Shown here: piece after piece, positions 1-8,402 of the stretch
Layout: every line of letters starts with the position of its first letter
Position numbering within the stretch: position 1 is the stretch's first letter
Assembly (NCBI GenBank): GCA_964517125.1
Contig: CAZFBD010000012.1
Coordinates: forward strand, 16,287 to 80,286
Direction of reading: 5' to 3'
Length of the DNA stretch: 64,000 nt
From: SHLQ01 sp964517125
Lineage (GTDB): Bacteria; Actinomycetota; Acidimicrobiia; Acidimicrobiales; SHLQ01
The notes under the pieces: generated by a model
What the model was told of the DNA's origin: nothing
Seen by the model: only the letters and a program-made list of their open reading frames with translations
The model's database searches: none
Position numbers and translations under genes: made by a program

Positions 1-162
1 TCACAACGCGTGTGTGTGGTGCTCGTTCACGCCTTTGCGTGGCGGCAGGTGGATGTTGCCGAACTTCTCGAGATCGAGTCGGCGACGGTACGAACGCACT
101 TGAGCCGCGGAATTCGAAAGCTGCAGTACGCACTGGAAGGAGAGGCACATGTCCAGTCCTGA
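1..162 (+). CDS. ECF-type RNA polymerase sigma factor, C-terminal fragment (region 4)
   Basis: The first reading frame is open from base 1 to a TGA at 160-162, giving 53 residues with the start lying left of the window. The visible part reads like sigma-70 region 4: DVAELLEIESATVRTHLSRG is a helix-turn-helix of the kind that contacts the -35 element, followed by a basic helix (IRKLQ). ECF sigma factors end this way shortly after region 4. The stop codon overlaps the start of the next open frame at 149 by 14 bases, so the two are probably translationally coupled. The rest of the protein is missing, so the ECF group cannot be assigned. Confidence 0.72.
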   Translation, partial: SQRVCVVLVHAFAWRQVDVAELLEIESATVRTHLSRGIRKLQYALEGEAHVQS

Positions 163-523
163 TTCCCCGGACATTCCGGGGACACCTCGCGAGTACGACG
201 GGACGTCGGTATCGGCCGTCGACCAACTTGCGGGCTACGGCTCCTGGCTCGGTGAACACCTGGAGCAGCGTGCGTCCGAGCGAGCCGATGACACCGAGAT
301 CTCCGAGCGAGCCGATGACACCGAGATCTCCGAGCGAGCCGATGACACTGAGATCTCGGCCAGCAGCGCATCCAATGGCGACGGCATCCGCGAGCGCGGT
401 TCCGCATCGTGGAACAGTTCCATTGCACATTTCGAGGATGTGACGACTGACCACGCCGATTCTTCCTTCCGAGGAAGTGGTGCTACCGTCAGCCGCACGC
501 AAGGGTCGGGGGAGGGCTCGTCG
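149..523 (+). other. In-frame region upstream of proV with 3 x SERADDTEI repeat
   Basis: An ATG at 149 has a good ribosome-binding site (GGAGAGG, 140-146) and opens a frame that runs without a stop into proV. The 125 codons before proV's own ATG (524) are hydrophilic, with no recognised domain. They contain a stretch DQLAGYGSWLGEHLEQR and then three copies of SERADDTEI. Placement directly after a sigma gene suggests the N-terminal part of a sigma-associated regulator, now either fused to proV or degenerate; this is inference. ProV homologues start near residue 126, so this part is not needed for transport. Confidence 0.5.
275..355 (+). repeat. 27-bp direct repeat, three tandem copies
   Basis: Three head-to-tail 27-bp units occupy 275-301, 302-328 and 329-355. 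The first two are identical and the third differs by one base (ACC to ACT). Each encodes SERADDTEI and keeps frame. Confidence 0.93.
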
Positions 524-1747
524 ATGACAGAAGCCGGTGAAGACATCATCCAACTGGACAGGGTGTTCAAGATTTTTGGGCCACAGCCCAGAGGTCGTGC
601 ACTGACACTCGCCAAGAGTGGCATGCGCAAGAACGAGGTCCAGAAGGCCACGGAACACGTGGTTGGTATGAGCGATGTGTCGTTCGGAGTCAAGAAGGGC
701 GAGATCTTCGTGATCATGGGCTTGTCCGGATCGGGCAAGTCCACGGCCATCCGTACGGTCAACAAACTCCACGACATCACCGACGGTCATGTGTACGTCG
801 ACGGTGTCGACGTGCAGGCGCTCGAAGGCCAGGCCCTCCAGCAGTTCCGCCGCGAGAAGATGGGAATGGTGTTCCAGCACTTTGCGCTCTTCCCGCATCG
901 TTCGGTCATCGACAACACCGGCTACGGCCTCAAAGTGCAGGGTGTCGAGCGTGAGCAGCGCAACGCCCAATCCCTCGATGCACTTCGCCTCGTCGGTCTC
1001 GATGCGTTCGCCGACCACAGCCCCCGGCAGCTGTCCGGTGGTATGCAGCAGCGCGTGGGCCTCGCTCGGGCGCTCGCAGCCGACCCCGACATCCTCCTCA
1101 TGGACGAGGCCTTCTCGGCACTCGATCCACTGATTCGCCGTCAGATGCAGGACGAGATGCTGGCCATTCAGGACCAGCTGCACAAGACGATTCTCTTCAT
1201 CACCCACGATCTCAACGAAGCACTCCGCATTGGCGACCGTGTCTGCATCATGAAGGACGGCGCCGTCGTCCAGATCGGTACACCCGACGAGATCCTCACG
1301 AAGCCGGCCACCGGCTACGTGGCCGAATTCGTCCAGGACGTCGACCAGGGCCGCGTCATCGATGTCAAGACCATCATGAGCGATCCGATCATCATCGACG
1401 CAACCATGACGGTGCAGGCAGCACTCGAGAAGATGAACGGCAACCGGGCTGGGTTCGTCGTCGACGAGGCCGGGCATCCCACAGGTGTGCTCACGCTCGA
1501 CGACGCAAACAGCGCCCTCGTGGCCGGCACGACTGACGTTGGCTCGGTCGTCCGCAACGATTTCGACACCACGACGCCACGGGCAACGTTCAACGAAATC
1601 TACGCCGAGGCCGGACGTGGCCTCGGAATTGCCGTGGTCGACGACGCCGGCGTTCTCGTCGGCAGCGTGCATCTGCGTGACATGATGAGGGAAATGGGAC
1701 GAGTCGAACGATTGATCGACGGCTTCGAGCGAGAGGTGTTCATGTAA
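524..1747 (+). CDS. proV: Glycine betaine/proline ABC transporter ATP-binding protein ProV
   Basis: This ATPase powers uptake of compatible solutes at the inner face of the membrane with ProW and ProX. The 407 residues match the usual ProV length of about 400. Walker A (GLSGSGKST) is near residues 66-74, the signature LSGGMQQR near 169, Walker B with ILLMDEAFSALDP near 190, and the H-loop is ITHD. Two CBS domains (about 283-400) follow; in this family they sense ionic strength or nucleotides. The ATG at 524 is chosen because GGGGGAGG lies at 507-514 and homology starts here, although the frame is open back to 149. The stop TAA overlaps the ATG of proW by one base. Confidence 0.88.
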   Translation: MTEAGEDIIQLDRVFKIFGPQPRGRALTLAKSGMRKNEVQKATEHVVGMSDVSFGVKKGEIFVIMGLSGSGKSTAIRTVNKLHDITDGHVYVDGVDVQALEGQALQQFRREKMGMVFQHFALFPHRSVIDNTGYGLKVQGVEREQRNAQSLDALRLVGLDAFADHSPRQLSGGMQQRVGLARALAADPDILLMDEAFSALDPLIRRQMQDEMLAIQDQLHKTILFITHDLNEALRIGDRVCIMKDGAVVQIGTPDEILTKPATGYVAEFVQDVDQGRVIDVKTIMSDPIIIDATMTVQAALEKMNGNRAGFVVDEAGHPTGVLTLDDANSALVAGTTDVGSVVRNDFDTTTPRATFNEIYAEAGRGLGIAVVDDAGVLVGSVHLRDMMREMGRVERLIDGFEREVFM

Positions 1748-4140
1748 TGAGGTCCGTATTCGCACAAGCAGAGACAAGCTTCTTCGACAACGGCTGGCCG
1801 GAGACGTTCCGCTTCCCCTTTGGTGAGTGGATCAAGCAACTCATCTTCTGGGCCGTGAACAACCCGGTCACGTCCACAATCGGCGAAATCGTCGAATGGC
1901 CGTTCCGCACACTGTTCGAGCTCATCATGAGCGACCAGGTGGGCCGTGACTCCATCGAGACCGTTCCCTGGGTGTGGTTGGTCGTCGCCGTGTTCGTGGT
2001 GGCCTCGTTCACCCGTAACACCCGCGTGGGGCTCGCCTGCGCCGCAATGTTGGCCGTCTGTGGCTTCCTGGGCGCTGAGTACTGGGCCGAGACCGCCAAG
2101 ACCATCGGCATGATCCTCGTGTCTGTGACCCTGTGCGCAATCGTCGGTATTCCGCTCGGAATCCTGTCCGGTCGTTTCGACGCCGTGTGGAATGTCGTTC
2201 GCCCCACGCTCGATGCCATGCAGGTTGTGCACTCGTTCGTGTTCATGCTGCCATTCATCTTCTTCTTCGGCATCGGCGAGGTCTCGGCGACCATGGTGAC
2301 CATGGTGTTCGCGCTTCCGCCCCTCGTCCGCCTCACCAACCTCGGTATCCGTCAGGTTCCCGAGGATGTGGTTGAAGCATCGCGAGCGTACGGAGCGACC
2401 GAGTTGCGTGTCCTCACCGACGTGCAGCTTCCGCTGGCACGTCCGGCCATCATGACCGGTCTCAACCAGACGCTCCTTCTGGCGATCTCCATGCTTGGTA
2501 TCGCAGCGCTCATGGGGGCCGGTGGTCTTGGACGTCTGTTGTTCCGAGCCATCAACAACCTGAACCTGGGTCTCGCTGCGTCAGGCGGCCTGGCGTTCTT
2601 CCTCGTTGCAGTCATTCTCGACCGCATCTCGCAGACCGAGGAGCAGGACGGCGTGAGCCTGTTCGTGAAGGTTCGTCAGGCGTGGACCTTCCGGGCCGAG
2701 CCCGAGCTGCTTCTTGAAGCGCAGGCAGCGCAGGCGGTGGCTCCGGTCGAAGAAGAAGAACCCGACGAGCGCCCATCGCCGGTCGAGGCATCCGAACGTC
2801 TTGGCCTCACCATCGGCGCTGTCGGCGGCCTGCTGGCCATTGTCTCCGTGTTCCTCACGTGGGGCTCGAATGCTGGAAAGATCGCGGCCTGGGCACGATT
2901 CGCCGACGAGAACGTGAACGGCGAACTGCAGGGAATGAGCTTCAACGGCTTCCAGGCATCGGGCGGCTCCATCTTCGGCGTGATCGTTGCGATCTTCGGT
3001 CTCCTGGCCGTGCTTGCGGCGGTTCGACCGATGCTGAGCTTCGGCCCAGGGATTCCCGCTCTGCTGGTGAAGGCCCAGGGTGCGCTGTTGGCTGCCATCG
3101 GCGCCATCATCGTGGTGATCTGGTTGTTGAACATTTTCGGAGTCGACAGCGGTCCGCTCTCAGGGATTGGCCTGTCGCTGTTTGCTCTCACCGTGGCGTT
3201 GATTGCGGTCGAGACCTTCATGGTTGGCACCCCCCGGCTCGGTGCCGACGGTGTGATGATGGCCGGTTTCGCCGTCTTTGTGAGCGCTCTGGCGTACCTG
3301 ACCATGAACGGGTCGGAGTTCCTGACCGGATACAGCGACGGTATTGGCCTCTACCTTGCCGTCATCGCCGGATTGGTCATCCTTGCGGGTGGTGCCATCG
3401 CAGTGTTCGCTGCTCCGTACGGCCCCCGTCGACCACTTCCGGTGGACGCGTCGTGGGGCAAAGTCATTGGATCCGTCTTTGCGCTGCTGCTGATCGTCGG
3501 ATCGGCGTTTGGCGTCGGTGATGCCGAGAAGAAGACCGAGTACGGATGGCTGTTCGACCAGCGCATCGAAGCGATCGAGCGAAGCTCTGGCGAGGTGCCG
3601 GCCGATATCCAGGCCGAGATCGACAGGCTCCGCGAGGAAGCTGGCGATGACATCAACAAGCAGATCGCCAACGCACAGGCAATCACCAACCTCATCAACA
3701 GCGTCCAGACCGGCGACAAGATCGTTCACAGCGGCGTCAACGGTGAGGGCCCCGCACTCGGCTGGCTGGCCATGATCATGGCAGCGCTCGCTGTTGCAGT
3801 GTCCTTCGCTGCGGCCGGAGCCGGCGGAATCGGTGAGAACCAGCGGTGGCAGGCTTCGGTGCTGCTGGCCGGACTCGGCCTGGGCATCATGGCCTACACG
3901 GCGGCGTTCATCGTGTCGCTGGTACGGGTTGCCGAAGGTGTCGGGGTGTTGGCCGGAATCGGCGCATTCGTGACCTTCGTCGCTGGATTCATCATCTTCT
4001 CGAGTGGTCGCTCCGTGGTCGGCGAGTTCCGCCGCCGCAAGGTGTACGCCGAGTACGTGCACGATCATTCCACAGACACCGTCATTCGTGACGGAGTCGG
4101 AGACCAGGTCGATGTGGCCATGGCAGGAGACAGCGCATAG
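1747..4140 (+). CDS. proW: Glycine betaine/proline ABC transporter permease ProW with large C-terminal membrane extension
   Basis: The membrane permease of the ProVWX importer. The first 300 or so residues are a normal ProW: several membrane helices and the cytoplasmic EAA loop (EASRAYGATELRVLTDVQLP, near residue 209) that docks on ProV. The protein is 797 residues, about twice the family's usual length. After an acidic linker (EEEEPDERPSPVEA) come about ten further predicted membrane segments, interrupted near residues 600-660 by a hydrophilic, coiled-coil-like stretch (EIDRLREEAGDDINKQIANA). That extension has no function I recognise. It is continuous in frame and ends in a basic tail followed by an acidic end. 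The ATG overlaps the proV stop. Confidence 0.85.
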   Translation: MRSVFAQAETSFFDNGWPETFRFPFGEWIKQLIFWAVNNPVTSTIGEIVEWPFRTLFELIMSDQVGRDSIETVPWVWLVVAVFVVASFTRNTRVGLACAAMLAVCGFLGAEYWAETAKTIGMILVSVTLCAIVGIPLGILSGRFDAVWNVVRPTLDAMQVVHSFVFMLPFIFFFGIGEVSATMVTMVFALPPLVRLTNLGIRQVPEDVVEASRAYGATELRVLTDVQLPLARPAIMTGLNQTLLLAISMLGIAALMGAGGLGRLLFRAINNLNLGLAASGGLAFFLVAVILDRISQTEEQDGVSLFVKVRQAWTFRAEPELLLEAQAAQAVAPVEEEEPDERPSPVEASERLGLTIGAVGGLLAIVSVFLTWGSNAGKIAAWARFADENVNGELQGMSFNGFQASGGSIFGVIVAIFGLLAVLAAVRPMLSFGPGIPALLVKAQGALLAAIGAIIVVIWLLNIFGVDSGPLSGIGLSLFALTVALIAVETFMVGTPRLGADGVMMAGFAVFVSALAYLTMNGSEFLTGYSDGIGLYLAVIAGLVILAGGAIAVFAAPYGPRRPLPVDASWGKVIGSVFALLLIVGSAFGVGDAEKKTEYGWLFDQRIEAIERSSGEVPADIQAEIDRLREEAGDDINKQIANAQAITNLINSVQTGDKIVHSGVNGEGPALGWLAMIMAALAVAVSFAAAGAGGIGENQRWQASVLLAGLGLGIMAYTAAFIVSLVRVAEGVGVLAGIGAFVTFVAGFIIFSSGRSVVGEFRRRKVYAEYVHDHSTDTVIRDGVGDQVDVAMAGDSA

Positions 4141-4203
4141 CAGTTCTGGGGCAAGGCAAGGCCAGACGACGCAGGGTGACCAGACACGCCCCGGATTGTC
4201 CTG

Positions 4204-4209
4204 TATCGT
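4204..4209 (+). promoter_or_regulatory. Possible -10 element (TATCGT) for proX
   Basis: A TANNNT hexamer lies 39 bases before the proX ATG in the 108-base gap after proW. A separate promoter would allow the binding protein to be made in excess over the membrane parts, as is common. No convincing -35 is visible. Confidence 0.35.
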
Positions 4210-4248
4210 CAACAATCGTAAAAACATCCCAAGGAGGGGATCAACCAA

Positions 4249-5478
4249 ATGAAGACAGGAAACAAGAGCCTTTGGCTCGCCCTGCTCACGCTGCTTGCGC
4301 TTGTCGCTGCTGCGTGTGGATCGACCGCAAGTGACGTGGTCGACACCGCTACCGACGCTGCAGATGATGCAACGGACGCAGTCGAACAGGTCGTTGACGA
4401 CGCCGGAGAGGTCGTCGAAGACGCAATGGAAGACGACGCGATGGAAGACGACGCAATGGCAGACCTGCCTGGCGACGGCAAGTCCGTGAACATGGGCCGT
4501 GCAAACTGGTCCTCGGGCTACGTGCAGGCACAGATCCTTCACGACCTGATGGAAGAAATCGGTTACGAGGTCTCCAGCCCCGATGGTCTCGAGTTCGCTC
4601 CTGACCTCGGATACCAGACCATGGCATCCGGCGAGATGGACTTCTGGGCCAACTCCTGGTACCCAGGCCACCTCTCCTGGTTCGAAGGCGAGCTCACTGA
4701 CGGCACCCGCATCGGCGACAACCTCGCCCGCATCGAGGGCTCCCTCATGCCAGGCGGCGGTCTTCAGGGCCTGCTCGTCACCAAGGCATGGGCCGACGCC
4801 GAAGGTTTCACCACCCTCGACGAGATCAACGCCGACGAGGCTCTCTGGAGCCAGCTCGACACCGACGGTAACGGCAAGGGCGAGTTCTACGGCTGCCCCG
4901 AAGACTGGACCTGTGATGACATCATGGCTTCGCAGATCGTGTTCGCTGGTTGGGACAACCTCGAGCAGACCCAGGCTGGCTACGACGCCATGTTCGCCGA
5001 GTTCCTGACGCTTGCTCAGGCTGGCGAGCCCGCAATCATCTACACCTGGACCCCCACCTCGTACCTTGCCCAGGCAATTCCTGGCGAGACGACGATGTGG
5101 CTGTCGATGAACGACTCCAGCGTCCTCGACGACTCCAACCCACTCGACCGTGAAGGTGGAGAGGCCTACGACCAGGGCGAGGGCTACAAGGGCCTTGGCG
5201 AAGACACCTGCCTCATCGGCCCCGACGGCTGCCAGGTCGGTTGGGAAGCTGCGGACATCGAGATCACGGCAAACGCTGCGTGGCTCGCTGACAACCCAGC
5301 TGCTGAAGCACTCTTCAACGAGTTCCGTCCGCCACTCATCGACCTCGCAATCGCTGGTGTTGCGCTCAACGACACCGACGGGGCACAGGCCGACGTGGAG
5401 AAGATTGCTGCCGACTGGCTCACGGCCAACCGTGACCTCGCTGACAGCTGGGTCGACGCCGCACTTGCTGCTGGCTGA
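4249..5478 (+). CDS. proX: Glycine betaine/proline ABC transporter substrate-binding lipoprotein ProX
   Basis: An extracytoplasmic solute-binding protein that delivers betaine-type compatible solutes to ProW. It is 409 residues. A lipoprotein signal ends at Cys23 (LVAAAC). It is followed by a long acidic Asp/Ala/Glu-rich linker containing repeated EDDAM units, then an OpuAC/ProX-type binding domain from about residue 80 (NMGRANWSSGYVQAQILHDL). AAGGAGGGG at 4230-4238 is a strong ribosome-binding site. The tryptophan- and tyrosine-rich sequence fits the aromatic cage used for quaternary amines, but the exact substrate cannot be read. Lgt at 12809 would lipidate it. Confidence 0.9.
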   Translation: MKTGNKSLWLALLTLLALVAAACGSTASDVVDTATDAADDATDAVEQVVDDAGEVVEDAMEDDAMEDDAMADLPGDGKSVNMGRANWSSGYVQAQILHDLMEEIGYEVSSPDGLEFAPDLGYQTMASGEMDFWANSWYPGHLSWFEGELTDGTRIGDNLARIEGSLMPGGGLQGLLVTKAWADAEGFTTLDEINADEALWSQLDTDGNGKGEFYGCPEDWTCDDIMASQIVFAGWDNLEQTQAGYDAMFAEFLTLAQAGEPAIIYTWTPTSYLAQAIPGETTMWLSMNDSSVLDDSNPLDREGGEAYDQGEGYKGLGEDTCLIGPDGCQVGWEAADIEITANAAWLADNPAAEALFNEFRPPLIDLAIAGVALNDTDGAQADVEKIAADWLTANRDLADSWVDAALAAG

Positions 5479-5531
5479 TCCATACATGATCTGATCCGCA
5501 GCCCAGCTGCAGGTCAACCATCGTGAGAAGA

Positions 5532-5549
5532 GGCCCGGCCCCCCGGGCC
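5532..5549 (+). terminator. GC-rich hairpin after proX
   Basis: GGCCCGG (5532-5538) pairs with CCGGGCC (5543-5549) around a CCCC loop, 54 bases after the proX stop. There is no clear T-run, so it may be a weak or factor-assisted terminator. Confidence 0.5.
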
Positions 5550-5597
5550 GGCCGCGTTCGCGGTTTCCGTTTGGCCGCCCCCCCTGGGGGTCGAATC

Positions 5598-5603
5598 TAG
5601 ACT
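5598..5603 (+). promoter_or_regulatory. -10 element TAGACT, leaderless promoter of the TerC gene
   Basis: TAGACT stands exactly six bases before the GTG at 5610, placing the expected transcription start on the start codon. No ribosome-binding site is present, which agrees with a leaderless mRNA. Confidence 0.6.
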
Positions 5604-5609
5604 CGGTGG

Positions 5610-6593
5610 GTGATCCTCGCCTTTGCCGACGCCGAGTCGGACTCGAACTTCGTAGACATTGCCGTACCGACCTGGGCGTGGGTGGCCCTGTTGGTTTCGG
5701 TGTTGGCACTCCTGGCCCTGGACCTGTGGCGACACCGCGAGGCCCATGCCCCCACCTTCAGAGAAGCCGGACAGGAATCGCTGTTCTGGGTTGGCTGCGC
5801 AATGGTCTTTGCGGTGTTCATGTTCGTCCAGTTCGGCTCGCAGGCCGGCGGCGAGTACCTGGGCGTCTATCTGACAGAGAAGTCGCTCAGCGTTGACAAC
5901 GTGTTCGTGTGGGCGTTGCTGTTCTCGACGATGAAGATCCCGTTGCAGTACCAACATCGGGTGTTGTTCTGGGGAATCTTCGGTGCCCTGACCATGCGGG
6001 CCTTCTTCATCCTCGTCGGCTCAGAACTCGTCGAACGTTTCGATTGGATCCTGATCTTCTTCGGTGTCTTCCTGATCTGGACGGGAGCCCGAATCATCCG
6101 CCATCGCGAGGACGAGGGCGAAGATTCCTCCACCGCCGGGCTCAAGCTGCTGAAGCGCTTCATGCCCGTCTCCGAGGAGCTCGACGGGCAGAAGTTCTTC
6201 ACGCAGATGAACGGTGCTCGGGCCGCAACACCGCTGTTCGCAGCGCTCGTCGTGGTCGAGGCCACCGATGTGGTCTTCGCTGTGGACTCAGTTCCGGCGT
6301 CGTTCGGTGTTGCCAACGATCCGTACATCCTGATTGCCGCAAATGCCTTCGCAATCATGGGGCTTCGTGCGATGTACTTCCTTCTGGCCGACGCGCGGGA
6401 ACGCTTCCACTACCTCTCACATGCGCTGGGAGCGATCCTGTTGTTCGTGGGCATCAAACTTGTCATCACGCCGTGGACCCACATCGACATCGCGCTGTCC
6501 CTTGGAATCATCGTGGTCATCCTGATTCTTGCGATCGTGTTCAGCCTGTGGAAGGCCAAGCAGATCGAAGAGACGCACTCACATTCCGAGTAG
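5610..6593 (+). CDS. TerC/Alx family integral membrane protein
   Basis: A 327-residue protein with about nine hydrophobic segments. It shows the family's acidic membrane motifs: SLSVDNVFVWALLF near residue 92 and VVEATDVVFAVDSVPA near 215. Members are linked to manganese export, membrane-protein metallation and tellurite or pH response; which one applies here cannot be told from sequence. A charged cytoplasmic loop (RHREDEGEDS) separates the two halves, and the C-terminus is hydrophilic and histidine-containing (EETHSHSE). GTG at 5610 fits the leaderless promoter. The 3' end overlaps the convergent gene by 15 bases. Confidence 0.85.
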   Translation: MILAFADAESDSNFVDIAVPTWAWVALLVSVLALLALDLWRHREAHAPTFREAGQESLFWVGCAMVFAVFMFVQFGSQAGGEYLGVYLTEKSLSVDNVFVWALLFSTMKIPLQYQHRVLFWGIFGALTMRAFFILVGSELVERFDWILIFFGVFLIWTGARIIRHREDEGEDSSTAGLKLLKRFMPVSEELDGQKFFTQMNGARAATPLFAALVVVEATDVVFAVDSVPASFGVANDPYILIAANAFAIMGLRAMYFLLADARERFHYLSHALGAILLFVGIKLVITPWTHIDIALSLGIIVVILILAIVFSLWKAKQIEETHSHSE

Positions 6594-7397
6594 CGCAAGC
6601 ATCGACGGCGGGGGACTGGGGTCACCGGTCGCAAGCATGTGGGCCCGTTCCACGTTGACTGCGTGGAATTCGGGATTGCTCCACGACTGCCACGGTCCGT
6701 TCGCCAGCCCTGCACGGGAGCCCTTGGCGTCGATGCACGCTTGCAGGTACTCCTGCAGCACGGTGACCTCTTCGTGGCCACCGATGGGGCCGTGGCCGGG
6801 CACGAAGAGTTCGCCCCAGCCCTTGCACTGTTCCAACGACTGAATCCACGAGGGCAGGTCGGCCTCGAAGCCCAGCGGCGTCACCCCGAACGAGGCGAGC
6901 GCTCCAAGGAACACCACATTTGCTCCGGGAACCTGGACCACCAGGTTCTCGAATTGTTGCCCGCTGACTGGTACCGCAATTGAGGCGGCACACAGGTGCG
7001 CGGGTTCGGCCACGGTATGGCTCACCGGGCGGGTGGTGAGGTCGGCAAAAGCATGCGCGTGTGGTCGATGGAGCTGTTCCCAGACCGCCGGGTTGGCCGG
7101 CTGGTCAAGCAGGTGAGACGTCTGTCCGCTCCCGTAGACCGCGGCGAGGGGAAAGGCGCTTGAGCCGCCCACGTGCCCGATGTGTGATGTGGACAATGCC
7201 AGCCGGCGAATGGGGAGCGGACTGAGCTCTGCGAGGGCCTGGATGAACGGAGCGGCCTGGTCCGGCGTGGTTGCCGAGTCGACCACGGTGATGCCGTCGT
7301 CGGCGACGATTGCACCCATGTTGGGCTCGTCGTGATCGGGGGCGTCGGCAAGCCATGCGACGACACCCGTGGCCAGCGGCTGAAGGGTTCCTGACAT
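6579..7397 (-). CDS. Metallo-beta-lactamase-fold hydrolase
   Basis: A 272-residue protein whose opening (VVAWLADAPDHDEPNMGAIV, then GITVVDSATTPDQAAPFIQA) matches the first strands of metallo-beta-lactamase-fold hydrolases such as SoxH-like or quinoprotein-relay proteins. The usual HxHxDH is not intact: the expected position reads LSTSHIGHVGGSSAF. A late FVPGHGPIGG keeps the second-ligand GHG motif. Metal binding may therefore be altered and the substrate is unknown. The ATG at 7397 is preferred over upstream codons because a TATCCT hexamer lies six bases before it. It is convergent with and overlaps the TerC gene. Confidence 0.72.
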   Translation of the reverse strand: MSGTLQPLATGVVAWLADAPDHDEPNMGAIVADDGITVVDSATTPDQAAPFIQALAELSPLPIRRLALSTSHIGHVGGSSAFPLAAVYGSGQTSHLLDQPANPAVWEQLHRPHAHAFADLTTRPVSHTVAEPAHLCAASIAVPVSGQQFENLVVQVPGANVVFLGALASFGVTPLGFEADLPSWIQSLEQCKGWGELFVPGHGPIGGHEEVTVLQEYLQACIDAKGSRAGLANGPWQSWSNPEFHAVNVERAHMLATGDPSPPPSMLALLGM

Positions 7398-7403
7398 GCC
7401 CGC

Positions 7404-7409
7404 AGGATA
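7404..7409 (-). promoter_or_regulatory. -10 element TATCCT, leaderless promoter of the MBL-fold gene
   Basis: On the minus strand TATCCT is followed by six bases (GCGGGC) and then the ATG at 7397. Confidence 0.58.
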
Positions 7410-7496
7410 CTTCGGCCGCTCACGCCTTCTGGTGGTGTGGAGCCGCGTGGCGGATTTTCGCCCGAGACCAGTAAGGCGCGGTCGTGTAGCTGCCGA

Positions 7497-8363
7497 ATGA
7501 ATCGTGTGCACGACTTCGCTGAACACACCACGCCCGAATGTCATCGGGGATTCCGAGCGATCGGGGCGTTCCTTGCCCTTGTCCTGGTTGCCGGCGCTTG
7601 TGGTGGGGCCACAACGACAACTGCGTCAGAGGCTCCTGCTGAGCTGGCCCTGGCCGACGCCGGCAACGACATGACAACCACGGCGGCACCGGTGCAGACC
7701 ACGGCGGCACCGACGACAACGAGTACGACAACCACCACGGTTGCACCGGATCCACATCTGACCTGGATTGCGACCGCGCACGACTCGATCACCTCCCTGA
7801 CGGCGTATTCGGAGCCGGACGGGCAGGCGATTGCGCTTCCGTTCCTCGTGCCGAATCCGCACCAGTTCGGAACACCGCTCACCCTCATGATCACCGAGGG
7901 CGAACCGGGTGACGAATGGGTCCGCGTGCAGCTGCCGATCCGCCCGAATGCGCAGGAGGGCTGGATACGGACCGCCGACTACGACATCACGTCGACGCGG
8001 GTGCACGCCGAGATTGACCTGACGAACACCAAGGTGTCGGTCTGGGACGGTGAGGAACTCATTGCGGAGACCCCTGCGGTTGTGGGCGCCGACGTGAGCC
8101 CGACACCCATTGGAACGTTTGCCGTTGCGGCAATCCTCGATGACTATCGGGGCGAGCCGGCACTGGCGCTCACAGCATTCTCCGAGGCCTTCGACACCTT
8201 CAGCGGTGGCCTTCCAGTCATCGCCATTCACGTGACGCTCACCCCGGGTCAGGAGCTCGACCCTTCGGTGCAGTCGAACGGGTGCATCCGGATCTCGAAC
8301 GAAGCCGTGCAATTTCTGGCCGAGCACGTTCCGATCGGGGCGCCGGTGACCGTCATCGGCTGA
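7497..8363 (+). CDS. L,D-transpeptidase (YkuD-type) lipoprotein, copy 1
   Basis: A 288-residue cell-wall enzyme. A lipoprotein signal ends at Cys35 (VAGAC). It is followed by a Thr-rich linker, an SH3-like segment (LMITEGEPGDEWVRVQLPIR) and a YkuD catalytic domain. The nucleophile is Cys263 in SNGCIR; a histidine in VIAIHV lies upstream. The common motif is S/T-H-G-C-x-R, and here Asn replaces the His before Gly, a variant also seen in the neighbour. YkuD enzymes make 3-3 cross-links or attach molecules to peptidoglycan. The ATG at 7497 is chosen because it gives a short n-region before the hydrophobic core. It forms a tandem pair with the gene at 8403. Confidence 0.82.
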   Translation: MNRVHDFAEHTTPECHRGFRAIGAFLALVLVAGACGGATTTTASEAPAELALADAGNDMTTTAAPVQTTAAPTTTSTTTTTVAPDPHLTWIATAHDSITSLTAYSEPDGQAIALPFLVPNPHQFGTPLTLMITEGEPGDEWVRVQLPIRPNAQEGWIRTADYDITSTRVHAEIDLTNTKVSVWDGEELIAETPAVVGADVSPTPIGTFAVAAILDDYRGEPALALTAFSEAFDTFSGGLPVIAIHVTLTPGQELDPSVQSNGCIRISNEAVQFLAEHVPIGAPVTVIG

Positions 8364-8390
8364 GTCTTGGCCGGGCAGATCGTTCGCTCA

Positions 8391-8396
8391 TAGAGT
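8391..8396 (+). promoter_or_regulatory. -10 element TAGAGT, leaderless promoter of second L,D-transpeptidase
   Basis: TAGAGT, then six bases (GACCCG), then the ATG at 8403. The second paralog therefore appears to have its own promoter. Confidence 0.58.
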
Positions 8397-8402
8397 GACC
8401 CG

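Noticed and set aside
12..443. Frame at 12-443 across the sigma/proV junction
   Set aside because: It is out of phase with the sigma region 4 frame and with proV; composition is shadow-like.
3160..5709. Long 849-residue minus-strand frame opposite proW/proX
   Set aside because: It is a mirror of real genes in high-GC DNA; no domain, and proX and proW have strong homology on the plus strand.
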